From assembly GCF_014641595.1 (NCBI RefSeq), contig NZ_BMIA01000003.1:620001-684000 (forward strand): a DNA stretch of 64,000 bases, written 5' to 3'. The translations under genes and the position numbers were made by a program. The notes under the pieces were generated by a model. It was not told the DNA's origin and searched no databases. It saw only the letters and a list, made by a program, of their open reading frames with translations. This document shows, one piece after another, positions 7,896 through 17,637 of this stretch. The stretch is from Dyadobacter endophyticus. GTDB taxonomy: Bacteria > Bacteroidota > Bacteroidia > Cytophagales > Spirosomataceae. The first letter of the stretch is position 1, and every line of letters starts with the position of its first letter.

Positions 7896-10382
7896 ATGAC
7901 CAGACTGATACACTTCCTCTTGTTTTTGCTTTCTGCCCCATTTGCATTTGCACAAACCCAGACGCCGGATGAGTTCCTCGGCTTCCCGCTTGGCTCAGGG
8001 TTTGCGTATCATCACCTGATCACAGATTACTTTAAAACGGTCCAGTTACAGAACCCCGACAGGATGAAACTGGTCAGGTATGGCACCACCAACGAAGGTC
8101 GCCCGCTGATGCTCGCATTCGTGTCATCGGCTGAAAACATCGCGAAACTGGAAACGATACGGATCAACCACCTGAAAAGTATCGGTTTGCTGCCGGGAAA
8201 ACCCGACGCCAGCGTGCCTCCCATCGTTTGGTTGAGCTATAATGTGCATGGCAACGAGGCGGTGTCGGCCAACACGAGCATGAAGGTGATTTACGAGCTG
8301 CTCAACAAGGGTAATGCGCTTACACAGGACTTCCTTAAAAACATGGTGATCCTCGTCGATCCTTGCATTAATCCCGATGGCTACGAACGCTACACACAAT
8401 GGTATAACCGCGTCCGGAATGCAACGCCGGATGTGACCCCGTTTGCACTCGAACATGAAGAACCCTGGCCCGGCGGGCGTTTCAACCACTATCTTTTCGA
8501 CCTCAACCGCGACTGGGCCTGGCAAACGCAAAAGGAGACGCAGGAGCGCATTGCGCTGTACAATCAATGGATGCCGCACTTTCATGCCGATTTCCACGAA
8601 ATGAGCCCCGCACGGAGCTACTACTTCCCGCCAGCGGCAAAGCCTTACAACCAGGACGTGACAGCCTGGCAAAGGCAATTTAACGAGTTGGTTGGCGAAT
8701 ACTGTCGAAAATATTTTGATAAAAACAATTGGTCATACTTCACCCGGAACGACTACGACCTGTTTTATCCCAGCTACGGCGATACCTGGCCCACAGCTAA
8801 TGGCGCGATTGGGGTCACGTACGAGCAAGGCGGGGGCGGCCGGGCAGGCCTCGCGCTCGAACGCACGAGCGAGCACGATACGCTCACGCTTAGCAGCCGC
8901 ATTGCGCATCATTATGCGACAAGCCTCGCTACATTGGAAGCCGTAATGTCGCAAAAAGAGAAAGTAGTTGCAGAGTTCATCCGATTTCATCAGGATGCCG
9001 CCAATGCGCCCACAGGGACTTTTAAAACTTACCTTATCAAAACCGGCGGCAAGGAGAATATCCGGTCATTCAGCAAATGGCTCGACCGGCAGGGATTCAG
9101 CTATGGCACTGCCGGTAAGTCCACGTCAGCTAAGGGCACCGAACTTACTTCTTCGGCAGAGCAGACCGTCAAAATAGACCATAACGACCTTTTGATCAGC
9201 GCATATCAGCCTAAATCCAATTTACTACGTATTCTTTTCGACCCCAAACCGGCCCTGGAAGATTCGGTAACGTACGATGTTACCAGCTGGGGCCTCGCTT
9301 ATATTTTTGGGTTGAAAGCTTATGGTTTAAAGGAAAAACTGGCACCTGTTTCTATCCCATCCACTGATATTAAGGATACTACACCAGCCGAACTGCCTTA
9401 CGCCTATCTGGCAAACTGGTCGAGTTCGGAGGATGCCGCATTCCTTGCACAGCTATTGAAGGATGGTGTGCTTGTCAAAACCTCGAATACTCCATTTGAA
9501 ATGGATAAGACCAGCTACCCGGCCGGTACATTGATCATCACCCGGAAGGGCAATGAAAGCATTGCGTTCGATAAAGTAGTAACATCGCTTGCTAACAAGC
9601 ATTTTGTAAAACTCACTCCCGTCAAAACCGGTTTCGTGAGCACAGGGCCCGATTTCGGCAATGATCACGTGGTTGCGCTCAAAGCACCAAAAGTGGTTGC
9701 TTTGGCTGGCGATGGGATTTCAGCGACCGCATTTGGCGCTATCTGGCATTATTTTGAACAACAGATCAAATACCCGGTAACGATCGTCAATGCCGCAAAA
9801 CTAGCCGACCTACCCTGGAACGAAGTGGACGTATTGATCCTGCCTGACGGCCGTTACGGCGATATTATCTCCGAAAAACAGCTCGAAGCCATACAAAGCT
9901 GGGTCAAAAGCGGCGGCAAGGTGATAGCCATGGAGCACGCGACCGATGCGCTCGTCAACAAACCAGGTTTTGGTTTAACCAAAAAATTCTCTGAAAAACG
10001 AAGGGACAACGACACATTCAAGAAATATGGCGAGCAGCAGCGGGAGGAAGCGAGCGATTCTTCGCCGGGCAGCATGTACCAGGTCAGTATGGACCGTACG
10101 CATCCGCTCGCATTCGGGTGTGGGGATGAATATTTCACGATCGTGCGCGACGCCTACGAGCGCGACTACCTCAAAGAGGGCTGGAATGTAGGCTACCTCA
10201 AAGAGGATAATTACAAAGCCGGATTTGTAGGCACCAAAATGGCCGGTAAACTGAAAAATACCCTCATTATCGGCGCCCAGGAAATCGGTCGCGGACAAGT
10301 AATATACCTTATGGACGACCCCCTGTTCCGCGCGATGTTGGAAAAAGGCAAGGTGCTGTTTGGGAACGCGGTGTTTAGGTAA
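7896..10382 (+). CDS. M14 family zinc carboxypeptidase with C-terminal GATase1-like domain, secreted
   Basis: An 828-residue exported metallopeptidase. Residues 1-20 are a signal peptide (…PFAFAQ). The M14 zinc ligands are visible as His118 and Glu121 in VHGNEA and His234 in ADFHEM; the substrate-contact motif NPDGYERY follows at about 159. After the ~400-residue peptidase part, the C-terminal region (about 600-700: VDVLILPDGRYGD, then SWVKSGGKVIAME) has the look of a class I glutamine-amidotransferase-like fold, common in this Bacteroidota subfamily. It would trim peptides or modified amino acids in the periplasm or outside. A TAACTTTG box at 7859-7866 suits a -7 element. Its end overlaps the convergent aroQ by 8 bases. 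Confidence 0.9.
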   Translation: MTRLIHFLLFLLSAPFAFAQTQTPDEFLGFPLGSGFAYHHLITDYFKTVQLQNPDRMKLVRYGTTNEGRPLMLAFVSSAENIAKLETIRINHLKSIGLLPGKPDASVPPIVWLSYNVHGNEAVSANTSMKVIYELLNKGNALTQDFLKNMVILVDPCINPDGYERYTQWYNRVRNATPDVTPFALEHEEPWPGGRFNHYLFDLNRDWAWQTQKETQERIALYNQWMPHFHADFHEMSPARSYYFPPAAKPYNQDVTAWQRQFNELVGEYCRKYFDKNNWSYFTRNDYDLFYPSYGDTWPTANGAIGVTYEQGGGGRAGLALERTSEHDTLTLSSRIAHHYATSLATLEAVMSQKEKVVAEFIRFHQDAANAPTGTFKTYLIKTGGKENIRSFSKWLDRQGFSYGTAGKSTSAKGTELTSSAEQTVKIDHNDLLISAYQPKSNLLRILFDPKPALEDSVTYDVTSWGLAYIFGLKAYGLKEKLAPVSIPSTDIKDTTPAELPYAYLANWSSSEDAAFLAQLLKDGVLVKTSNTPFEMDKTSYPAGTLIITRKGNESIAFDKVVTSLANKHFVKLTPVKTGFVSTGPDFGNDHVVALKAPKVVALAGDGISATAFGAIWHYFEQQIKYPVTIVNAAKLADLPWNEVDVLILPDGRYGDIISEKQLEAIQSWVKSGGKVIAMEHATDALVNKPGFGLTKKFSEKRRDNDTFKKYGEQQREEASDSSPGSMYQVSMDRTHPLAFGCGDEYFTIVRDAYERDYLKEGWNVGYLKEDNYKAGFVGTKMAGKLKNTLIIGAQEIGRGQVIYLMDDPLFRAMLEKGKVLFGNAVFR

Positions 10383-10797
10383 TTTGAAAGTACCGCACCG
10401 CCAGCTCATACCCTTTCAGCCCCAACCCGGCAATAATGCCCTTGCAGCGCGCGGTGAGGTAACTGTGGTGCCGGAACGATTCGCGGGCGTGGATGTTGGA
10501 AATATGTACTTCGACCGCCGGCGTCGTGACAGACGATAATGCATCGGCCAGGGCGATGGATGTATGCGTATAACCGCCCGCATTGATAATGATGCCGTCG
10601 AATGAGAAACCAACCTCGTGGATTTTATCGATCAGCGCGCCTTCGTGGTTGGATTGAAAATAATGCAGCTCCACGTCAGGGAAAATCCCTTTCAGCGTTT
10701 CGAAATAGTCGTCGAATGACTGATTTCCATATACGCCCGGTTCTCTTTTGCCCAAAAGATTCAGGTTAGGGCCGTTCAGGATCAATATCTTTTTCAT
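10375..10797 (-). CDS. aroQ: Type II 3-dehydroquinate dehydratase
   Basis: A 140-residue enzyme of the shikimate pathway that converts 3-dehydroquinate to 3-dehydroshikimate. The signature NGPNLNLLGKREPGVYG (residues 8-24, catalytic Tyr23) is intact, as are FQSNHEGALID, the INAGGYTHTS substrate loop and the VEVHISNIHARESFRHHS segment with the catalytic His. Length is normal for the dodecameric type II enzyme. It ends overlapping the M14 gene and is divergent from xerD; a TAGCTTTG box (10845-10838) inside the xerD start may be its -7 element. Confidence 0.95.
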   Translation of the reverse strand: MKKILILNGPNLNLLGKREPGVYGNQSFDDYFETLKGIFPDVELHYFQSNHEGALIDKIHEVGFSFDGIIINAGGYTHTSIALADALSSVTTPAVEVHISNIHARESFRHHSYLTARCKGIIAGLGLKGYELAVRYFQIT

Positions 10798-10831
10798 TTG
10801 CTTTGTAGCATTAATAAATTCTTCCTTCGCT

Positions 10832-11728
10832 ATGTGGCAAAGCTACATCAAACATTTTAAAAATTATCTCCGGCTGGAACGATCGCTGTCGGGCAACTCG
10901 GTGGAAGCATATGTGCGGGATGTGGAAAAGTTGGAAGAGTTTCTGCAACTGAGTAAAATCGATCTTGCGCCTACCCGCATACAGGAAGAACACCTCTCGG
11001 CTTTCTTGAAATACGTCGCGGAGCTGGGCCTGGCCGCGCATTCGCAGGCGCGGATGTTGTCGGGCATCAAAGCATTTTTCAAATATTTAATGCTGGAAAA
11101 CGAGATTTCGGAAGATCCGACCGAACTGCTCGAATCCCCTCGCCTTCCTCGCAAGCTGCCCGACGTGCTGTCTTATGAAGAAATTGAGACGATGCTAAGC
11201 GCCATAGATCATTCCACGCCCGAAGGCACGCGAAACCGGGCAATTATGGAGGTTTTGTACAGTTCCGGTCTGCGTGTCTCGGAACTGACGGATTTACAGC
11301 TTACCAACTGCCATTTCGATATCGGCTTCCTGCGCATTATCGGCAAAGGCGACAAAATGCGGCTGGTACCGATCGGGAAAGAGGCTATTAAATATACCCA
11401 AATCTACCTGGACCACGTTAGGGGTGACATCGCCCCGCAAAAAGGCAGTGAAGATATTGTGTTTCTGAACCGGCGCGGCGGCCAGCTCTCACGGGTGATG
11501 ATCTTCCTGATGATTAAGGATACGGCCGAAAAAGCAGGTATTCACAAAAACGTGAGCCCGCATACGTTCCGGCATTCGTTTGCCACACACCTCATCGAAG
11601 GCGGGGCCAGCCTACGCGCAGTGCAGGAAATGCTGGGGCACGAGTCCATTACTACCACTGAAATATACACGCACCTCGACCGCGACTATCTGCGGCAGAT
11701 CATCACCGAATTTCATCCCAGAAGCTGA
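10832..11728 (+). CDS. xerD: Site-specific tyrosine recombinase XerD
   Basis: A 298-residue recombinase that resolves chromosome dimers at dif with XerC. The N-terminal SAM-like core-binding domain (residues 5-90) and C-terminal catalytic domain are complete; catalytic residues are Arg148 (SSGLRVSEL), Lys172 (GKGDK), His244 and Arg247 (HTFRH), His270 (LGHESITTT) and Tyr279. The start at 10832 (MWQSYIKHF) fits the family; a longer frame from 10748 would overlap aroQ. As a full-length housekeeping Xer it is not evidence of a mobile element. Confidence 0.93.
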   Translation: MWQSYIKHFKNYLRLERSLSGNSVEAYVRDVEKLEEFLQLSKIDLAPTRIQEEHLSAFLKYVAELGLAAHSQARMLSGIKAFFKYLMLENEISEDPTELLESPRLPRKLPDVLSYEEIETMLSAIDHSTPEGTRNRAIMEVLYSSGLRVSELTDLQLTNCHFDIGFLRIIGKGDKMRLVPIGKEAIKYTQIYLDHVRGDIAPQKGSEDIVFLNRRGGQLSRVMIFLMIKDTAEKAGIHKNVSPHTFRHSFATHLIEGGASLRAVQEMLGHESITTTEIYTHLDRDYLRQIITEFHPRS

Positions 11729-11732
11729 GCGA

Positions 11733-11939
11733 TTACCCTTCGACTTCCTTCAACAGCGAATCCAATTTTAGCGAATCGGCATCCGGCGTAGCACCTGGCA
11801 ATGCTCTTTTCAGCTGTTTAGGCTTGTTCCAGGGTGCAGTAGTGCGGCTCGACATGTCATATGAAATGTATGCGAACAATGCGACGAACGCGATAAAAAC
11901 GACAATAAATATCTTCTTATTTCGGTTTGATTTTTCCAT
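11733..11939 (-). CDS. Small single-pass membrane protein
   Basis: A 68-residue protein with a charged cytoplasmic start (MEKSNRNKK), one transmembrane helix at about 10-28 (IFIVVFIAFVALFAYISY) and a polar Pro/Asp/Lys-rich tail. I do not recognise a family. It lies 1 base after sixA on the same strand, so it is likely translated from the sixA mRNA. It ends 4 bases before the convergent xerD stop. Confidence 0.65.
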   Translation of the reverse strand: MEKSNRNKKIFIVVFIAFVALFAYISYDMSSRTTAPWNKPKQLKRALPGATPDADSLKLDSLLKEVEG

Positions 11940-11940
11940 T

Positions 11941-12447
11941 TCACTCTTCCTCTCTCAACTGCTTAGGCGTCTTGTACAGCACCAGATCACCGGTTTTCGC
12001 GGATATTTCCTCCCATTTCAGATTTTTAAATTCAATAAATGCCGCGCTACCCTTTTTCATGGAACCGATACTGGCCCCCGACAAGTATTCCGCGAAATAG
12101 GTAATGTCCGGATTGTGACCGAACAAGATCAGCGTCGAATGCTCGTCCGGTATGGTATTCACGGCTTGCAAATATGCCCTGGGCCCGCCGTCATAGATCC
12201 CGTCCTTCGTCTGAATAACATCGATCGGCAGTTTGTATTGGCCCGCAATGATTTCGGCCGTCTTATATGCTCGTGAAGCGGGACTCGATAGGAAAACATC
12301 GGGCTTTATGCCTTCCTGGACCAGCCACTTCCCCATCGCGAGCGATTCAGACAGACCCTTGCTGTTCAAATTCCTGTCGAAATCCTTGATTCTGAAATTC
12401 TGGTCTTCGGCGGTCGCATGGCGGACTAAAATGAGGGTCTTTTTCAT
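11941..12447 (-). CDS. sixA: SixA-type phosphohistidine phosphatase
   Basis: A 168-residue histidine-phosphatase-superfamily protein. The phosphate-binding RHA motif (Arg9-His10 in LVRHATAED) is at the N terminus, followed by LNSKGLSES, the SSPASRAYKTAEII segment with the second Arg, and FGHNPDI with the second catalytic His. SixA enzymes remove phosphate from phosphohistidine on phosphotransfer proteins. The box TACTTTTG at 12471-12464 gives a probable -7 element 17 bases upstream. It is followed by the small membrane-protein gene. Confidence 0.88.
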   Translation of the reverse strand: MKKTLILVRHATAEDQNFRIKDFDRNLNSKGLSESLAMGKWLVQEGIKPDVFLSSPASRAYKTAEIIAGQYKLPIDVIQTKDGIYDGGPRAYLQAVNTIPDEHSTLILFGHNPDITYFAEYLSGASIGSMKKGSAAFIEFKNLKWEEISAKTGDLVLYKTPKQLREEE

Positions 12448-12647
12448 GTGCTGGTTTTTTCCTCAAAAGTAAATAATCTGCTTATGTAAACCCGCCGGTG
12501 AAGACTTAAAAATTGGATCAGTCATTTTCAACCACTTAATAGGGTTAAACGACCTTTTGACATTATTTCATCCGCAAACCGCGACAATTAATACGTAATT
12601 TTGTTCCTTGATCAACTTATAGAGAAGAAATCCATTAGCAATATATT

Positions 12648-14414
12648 ATGTTACAGTTCCTTAAATATGTCCTGGCGACTTTCGTAGGCCTTATCCTCTT
12701 CCTGTTCCTCTCCTTTTTCATTCTTGCCGGCATTGGTTCACTTTTATCGTCCGAAGAAAAGGTAACACTTGACGACAAATCGGTACTGAGGCTCGATCTG
12801 AATCAGCCGATCAGGGAGATAGGCGTCGATAATCCCTTCTCGGAATTTGGAGTGCCTTTCACCGGTGAAGAAAGTGTGGTAGGGTTAAAAGATATTGTAG
12901 ATGCTTTGAAAAGCGCGCAGTCTGACGACAAAATCAAAGGTATTTACCTCAAAACCGAAGGTCCCGAGGCCGGATGGGCCACCTTGGAAGAAATCAGGAA
13001 CCAGCTCCTGGAATTCAAAAAGTCTAAAAAATTCGTCGTTACCTACGGAGAAAGCTATTCAGAGAAAGGCTATTACATTGCTTCCGTAGCCGACAAGATT
13101 TACCTTAACCCCGCCGGTGGCATCGAATGGAACGGTCTTTCTGCCGAGTACAGTTTCTTCAAAGGCACATTCGATAAACTGGAAATCAAGCCGTTGGTAT
13201 TCCGCGTAGGCGAATTTAAAAGCGCGATTGAAATGTTCTCACGCCAGGATATGAGCGAGGCGAGTAAAAAACAATCTATCGAACTCATTGGCGCCATCAA
13301 TAATAACTTCCTGAAAAACATTTCGGCTTCCCGCAATATCCCGATCGGCGAACTCAAAAACCTGGCCGACTCGCTGGCCGTCGAAAACCCGAAATCCGCA
13401 TTAAAATACAAGTTCATTACAAACCTTGGCTATCAGGATGAGCTTGAAACGGCGTTGAAGAAAGAGCTGAAAGTCGATGCGGATAAGTCCATTTCTTACG
13501 TTGGCGTGAACAAATACCTGCAAGGGTCCAGCTCTGTTGAAAAAGGTGATTTCAACACTAGAGTTGGCGTTTTGGTGGCGGAAGGGGAAATCACCGGCGG
13601 CGACGGCGATGACGGAAATATCGGTTCCGACAAGTTTGTGAAGGAACTGAAAGAGATCCGTGAAAACGATAAGATCAAAGCCGTGGTAATCCGCATTAAT
13701 TCACCCGGCGGCAGCGCATTGGCATCGGATGTAATGTGGCGCGAAATCGAGCTTACGGCGAAGAAAAAACCTGTTATTGCTTCGATGTCGGACGTTGCGG
13801 CTTCCGGCGGATATTATATGGCGATGGGCTGTGATACCATCGTTGCCCAACCTAACACCATCACCGGCTCCATCGGTATTTTCGGGTTGATTTTCAACGT
13901 GACCGACTTTATGAACAACAAGCTGGGCATTACCTTCGACGGTGTCGGTACCAGCCCGCACGCTGACTGGCCCACGGCCACCCGCGAAATGACGGAATTC
14001 GAAAAATCCATGATCCAGAAAAGCGTGAATGAAGGCTACGAAACATTCACGCGAAAAGCAGCCGAAGGCCGCAAGATGCCGGTAGAAAAGCTGAAAAGCC
14101 TCGCGCAAGGCCGCGTTTGGTCGGGAATAGAAGCCAAACAAAACGGGCTTGTTGACGTGCTCGGTGGAATAGACGATGCGATTAAAATTGCTGCAAAGGC
14201 CGCCAAACTCAAGGAAGGAGACTATCGTGTACGCTACTATCCTGAGAAGAAACGTCCATTCAATGAGATGATAGAAAAACTATTGGGCGACAATGAAGAA
14301 CAGGCCACCAACAAGGCGCTTGGCGATCTGGCACCTTATGTGAAAACATACAAAAAACTCATGAATATGGGAGGAATGCAGGCACGCATGCCTTTCGAGA
14401 TGGTAATCCGCTAG
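12648..14414 (+). CDS. sppA: Signal peptide peptidase SppA, 67K type
   Basis: A 588-residue membrane-anchored serine protease that degrades cleaved signal peptides. One N-terminal helix (about 7-28) anchors it; two SppA domains follow. The Ser/Lys dyad is split across the domains as in E. coli: Lys191 (EFKSAIEMFS) in the first and Ser386 (VAASGGYYMA) in the second. The SPGGSA loop at about 352 is present. Length agrees with the long (67K) form. A TAATTTTG box at 12596-12603 fits a -7 element. Confidence 0.93.
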   Translation: MLQFLKYVLATFVGLILFLFLSFFILAGIGSLLSSEEKVTLDDKSVLRLDLNQPIREIGVDNPFSEFGVPFTGEESVVGLKDIVDALKSAQSDDKIKGIYLKTEGPEAGWATLEEIRNQLLEFKKSKKFVVTYGESYSEKGYYIASVADKIYLNPAGGIEWNGLSAEYSFFKGTFDKLEIKPLVFRVGEFKSAIEMFSRQDMSEASKKQSIELIGAINNNFLKNISASRNIPIGELKNLADSLAVENPKSALKYKFITNLGYQDELETALKKELKVDADKSISYVGVNKYLQGSSSVEKGDFNTRVGVLVAEGEITGGDGDDGNIGSDKFVKELKEIRENDKIKAVVIRINSPGGSALASDVMWREIELTAKKKPVIASMSDVAASGGYYMAMGCDTIVAQPNTITGSIGIFGLIFNVTDFMNNKLGITFDGVGTSPHADWPTATREMTEFEKSMIQKSVNEGYETFTRKAAEGRKMPVEKLKSLAQGRVWSGIEAKQNGLVDVLGGIDDAIKIAAKAAKLKEGDYRVRYYPEKKRPFNEMIEKLLGDNEEQATNKALGDLAPYVKTYKKLMNMGGMQARMPFEMVIR

Positions 14415-14441
14415 ACAGCCGGATAGCATTACAAATAGTCG

Positions 14442-14470
14442 GGGTCCGCATTGAATGCGAGCCCTTTTTT
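14442..14470 (+). terminator. Probable terminator of sppA
   Basis: An imperfect stem (GGG…CGCA with TGCG…CCC) followed by TTTTTT lies 28 bases after the sppA stop. The T run touches the stop region of the convergent YihY gene. Confidence 0.45.
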
Positions 14471-15392
14471 AGTCTGTAATCTTGACACCCGTTTTCCGGT
14501 CGAGCTCCTGCCGGACGATCAGCACGGCGTGCTTACTGGGCGCGATAGCAACGCCGTCGAGGCGTGCATAAACCTTGGTAAACTCTGCTCCGAAATATAG
14601 GATGATAGATGAATAGTAAATCCAGGTCAGCAGGATCACGATGGAAGCCGAAGTGCCATATGCCGCGCCCAAATCCGATTTCCCGAGATAGAAACTGATG
14701 ATAAATTTCCCAACCAGGAATAAAACGCCCGTGAATGCGGCCCCTACAAGGCACTCCTTCCAGCGCAGGTCGCCGTCGGGCAATACTTTAAATATCACGG
14801 TAAACAGCGCGGTGATGATTGATAGCACCAATGCAAGGTTGACAACGTAAAACACGACTACCGATGCCTCCGAAAATAACGCTTCCAGCCGGGAACTCAG
14901 CAGATCAACCAATGCACTCGCGCCCAGCGACACGACGAGCAGAAAACCCAATGTTAGGATCAGGGAAAACGAAATCAGCCTGTTTTTGAGGTATTGAAGC
15001 CAGCCCTTCTTAGGTTTCGCTTTGATAGCCCAGATAAAGTTGATGGAATCCTGCATTTCAGCAAATACACCGGTGGCACCAATGAGTAGGGTACCAATAC
15101 CTATTGCTGCCGCCACGCCGGATTTATTGGACATCTCGGCATTTTTTAGGATCTCCTGCAATTGCGAGGCCGCGGAAGCACCGACCAGTCCGCTAATTTG
15201 CCCAAACAGTTCGCCCTGTATCGCGTCCCGCCCAAAAAATATGCTGAAAACCGAGATAATGACCAGCAGCATCGGCGCGAGCGAAAATATCGTGTAGTAC
15301 GACAGTGCAGCCGCCAGTTTCATTCCATTATCATTGAGAAACTCGTTGAAGCTATCTTTGAGGAGCGACCAGAAGAGTTTAATATGTTGCAT
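14469..15392 (-). CDS. YihY/virulence factor BrkB family membrane protein
   Basis: A 307-residue inner-membrane protein with about six transmembrane helices. The family pattern is clear: LAAALSYYTIFSLAPML near the N terminus, a GATGVFAEMQDSIN loop, and a late AYGTSASIVILLTWIYYSS helix followed by YFGAEFTKVYA. The biochemical role of this family is not settled; some members affect envelope or outer-membrane functions. It is in the same direction as the nucleoside transporter but separated from it by a terminator. Confidence 0.9.
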   Translation of the reverse strand: MQHIKLFWSLLKDSFNEFLNDNGMKLAAALSYYTIFSLAPMLLVIISVFSIFFGRDAIQGELFGQISGLVGASAASQLQEILKNAEMSNKSGVAAAIGIGTLLIGATGVFAEMQDSINFIWAIKAKPKKGWLQYLKNRLISFSLILTLGFLLVVSLGASALVDLLSSRLEALFSEASVVVFYVVNLALVLSIITALFTVIFKVLPDGDLRWKECLVGAAFTGVLFLVGKFIISFYLGKSDLGAAYGTSASIVILLTWIYYSSIILYFGAEFTKVYARLDGVAIAPSKHAVLIVRQELDRKTGVKITD

Positions 15393-15491
15393 AGTATAAT
15401 GTGTTGAATCGGTTTTCAGGATGTTGATATTGAGTTCATAAAAACTTTTGTGCCAATTGCCTGGTCACGTTTTCGGAATACAACTCACAAA

Positions 15492-15528
15492 AACACAAAA
15501 AGAGCAGCTAATGTGCTCTTTTTGTGTT
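15492..15528 (-). terminator. Terminator of the nucleoside transporter gene
   Basis: A perfect 15-bp stem (15492-15506 with 15514-15528, 7-base loop) with AACACAAAAAGAGCA arms, 27 bases past the transporter stop. The stem contains A5/T5 blocks. Confidence 0.7.
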
Positions 15529-15554
15529 CATCAATTCTGCATGATAGTTGTGTT

Positions 15555-16793
15555 TTACAAGAGCAACCCGGCAAGTGTGGCCGACATATAGGAAGCCAGC
15601 GTACCGGAAATCAATGCCTTGAACCCTAGCCGGGCCAGATCCGCCCGCCGCGAGGGTGCCAGCTCACCAATCCCTCCCACCTGAATGGCGATGGAACTGA
15701 AATTAGCGAAACCACATAATGCGAAGCTGGTAATGACGATTGTTTTGTGGTCGAGCGTGTCTTTCAGCTTCACCATGTCGAGGTAGGCCACAAATTCGTT
15801 GATCACCATTTTGGTGCCCATCAATGAACCCGCCGCCTCGATGTCCTTTGCAGGAACGCCCATTGCCCATGCGAAAACAGCGAATATCTTACCTAGCACG
15901 AAGTTGAAACTCAATTGCGGAAACGCGAAAAGGCCCCCAATATAGCCCAGCAAGTAATCCAGTAATGCAACCAGCGCAATAAATCCGATCAACATCGCAA
16001 TCACGTTGAAACCTACTTTCAATCCCTCCCCTGCTCCCGCTGCGATGGCGTCGAGCAGGTTGGCGTGGGTTTTCTGGGTTTCGAGTTTCACCATTCCTTT
16101 CGTATTCGATTTCTCGGTTTCAGGAAAAACGATTTTGGAGATAACCAAAGCTCCCGGAGCGGCCATCAAACTTGCCGCGATAAGGTAAGGCGCCGGTACG
16201 CCTAACGAGATGTATACAGCCATTACCCCGCCGGCAATGCAGGCGAAACTGCCTGTCATAGATGCCATCAGTTCGGAGTTGGTCATGTTTTTCAGATAAG
16301 GTTTGATCATGATCTGCGCCTCTACCTGCCCAACAAACGTACTCGCGACATTCGAAAGCGCTTCGGCCCCGCTCACGCCCATCAGCCAATACACGCCGCG
16401 CGCGATCACCGACACAACCCGCTGCATAATGCCCAAATGGTAAAGCATATTCACCAGCACGGCCACGAAAATGATGGTTGGAATTACTTTAAAAAAGAAA
16501 ACGAAGTCGTTACCCGGCCCGAATGCCCGTTGCATCAGTTCGGGCCTTACCAATGTACCGAAAACGAAATCGGCACCTTTATCCGAAAAAGAAAGTAGTT
16601 TTTGGACCTTGCCACCAAGCCATTGGAAGATTGACTGGCCCATGTCGGTTCGGAGGATGAAGACTGCGAGCCCGAATTGAAGGCCCAGGCCGACGGCAAC
16701 TGTACGATAGTTAATGGCCTTTCTATTGTTTGACATCGCAAATGCAATGCCCAGGATCAATACGATACCCAACAATCCTGTAAATCTCTCCAT
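15555..16793 (-). CDS. Concentrative nucleoside transporter (NupC/CNT family)
   Basis: A 412-residue, about ten-helix transporter that imports nucleosides with a cation gradient. Family features seen: GNDFVFFFKVIPTIIFVAVL, the SNVASTFVGQVEAQIMIKPYL segment with the QxExQ-like substrate motif, GVMAVYISLGVPAPYLIAAS, and ALCGFANFSSIAIQVGGIGELAP near the end. The start at 16793 (MERFTGLLGI) begins directly at the first membrane helix; an upstream codon would add 12 polar residues. It is a single-gene unit ending at the hairpin at 15528. Confidence 0.93.
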   Translation of the reverse strand: MERFTGLLGIVLILGIAFAMSNNRKAINYRTVAVGLGLQFGLAVFILRTDMGQSIFQWLGGKVQKLLSFSDKGADFVFGTLVRPELMQRAFGPGNDFVFFFKVIPTIIFVAVLVNMLYHLGIMQRVVSVIARGVYWLMGVSGAEALSNVASTFVGQVEAQIMIKPYLKNMTNSELMASMTGSFACIAGGVMAVYISLGVPAPYLIAASLMAAPGALVISKIVFPETEKSNTKGMVKLETQKTHANLLDAIAAGAGEGLKVGFNVIAMLIGFIALVALLDYLLGYIGGLFAFPQLSFNFVLGKIFAVFAWAMGVPAKDIEAAGSLMGTKMVINEFVAYLDMVKLKDTLDHKTIVITSFALCGFANFSSIAIQVGGIGELAPSRRADLARLGFKALISGTLASYMSATLAGLLL

Positions 16794-16888
16794 GCGTAGT
16801 TTGTCGTCACTTTTTAACCAAAGGTGCAAAATAACAACAATTTAGTCGCATGAAGGCAACTAACTCAAAATATCAGGAAGAGAGGCAA

Positions 16889-17437
16889 TTATTTAGAAGT
16901 TTTGTCTGATTTCGCATTGCTGGCGATGGGATCAGCCTGACGATGTGCGATTTTCCAGACGTTATTTTCTTTCCGGAAAAGCACGGTAACATGCAGATCG
17001 ACTTTGCGCCCATCGGCGAAGCGGTAATGCTCTTTTTGAATAAGGTAGCCTTGTGTAGCACTTTCCTGGCTTGCAACTTTTTCAAAAGCATAGGTCACGT
17101 CTTTCGCAGGAATGCTTCCGGCATTATTCAGGCATGCTTCGACGGCATTCCACCCCTTGGAATCGGCATTTTCAACTCCTCCGAAAATAGTAACGTCATC
17201 CTGATGCGACCATAAAGTTTTAAAAAATGCCGGATTGCCCTTCGCCATTTCAAGATTGGCTTTGTGCAGGTCGGCGACGGCTGCATCCAAAGAAAATGTC
17301 GCTACGGCCTTCGGGGAATGTTTGCTTCCGTACCCAGCCGTAATGACCGGCTGGGTATTTTCTCTTGTCATGGTCCTGTATTTAAAGGACGATGCCAGCA
17401 GGATTAAGAGGATAAAAACTGAGATATTTCTTTTCAT
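16889..17437 (-). CDS. SnoaL-like / NTF2-fold protein, exported
   Basis: A 182-residue protein with an N-terminal hydrophobic segment (ISVFILLILLASS) that looks like a signal peptide or anchor, followed by an NTF2-fold domain at about 50-175. The pattern AVADLHKANLEMAKGN…ALWSHQDDVTIFGG-type and the closing NNVWKIAHRQADPI match SnoaL-like proteins that bind small hydrophobic ligands or act as isomerases. No specific substrate can be named. It stands between the nucleoside transporter and metH, on the same strand. Confidence 0.8.
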   Translation of the reverse strand: MKRNISVFILLILLASSFKYRTMTRENTQPVITAGYGSKHSPKAVATFSLDAAVADLHKANLEMAKGNPAFFKTLWSHQDDVTIFGGVENADSKGWNAVEACLNNAGSIPAKDVTYAFEKVASQESATQGYLIQKEHYRFADGRKVDLHVTVLFRKENNVWKIAHRQADPIASNAKSDKTSK

Positions 17438-17580
17438 GGCTAATAAACTATTAAGTTCTCACTTAAGTGATGCAAATATCAGGCGTTCAAACATCAGAAA
17501 CTAGCGTATAAATACCTGATTAAGACGCGTCATACCACCTAATTACGCCTTTTTGCAAAAAATAGTACATTTCGGGCACA

Positions 17581-17616
17581 AAAAAAAGGAGAATAGCACC
17601 GAACTATTCTCCTTTT
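17581..17616 (-). terminator. Terminator of metH
   Basis: A perfect 13-bp stem (17584-17596 with 17604-17616, loop CACCGAA) lies 22 bases past the metH stop and is followed on the minus strand by a long T tract (A run 17580-17587 on the plus strand). Confidence 0.85.
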
Positions 17617-17637
17617 GTACTTTTTAGATAAACCAGT

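Noticed and set aside
10832..11728. Tyrosine recombinase as sign of a mobile element
   Set aside because: Full-length XerD in a housekeeping context, without attachment sites or cargo genes.
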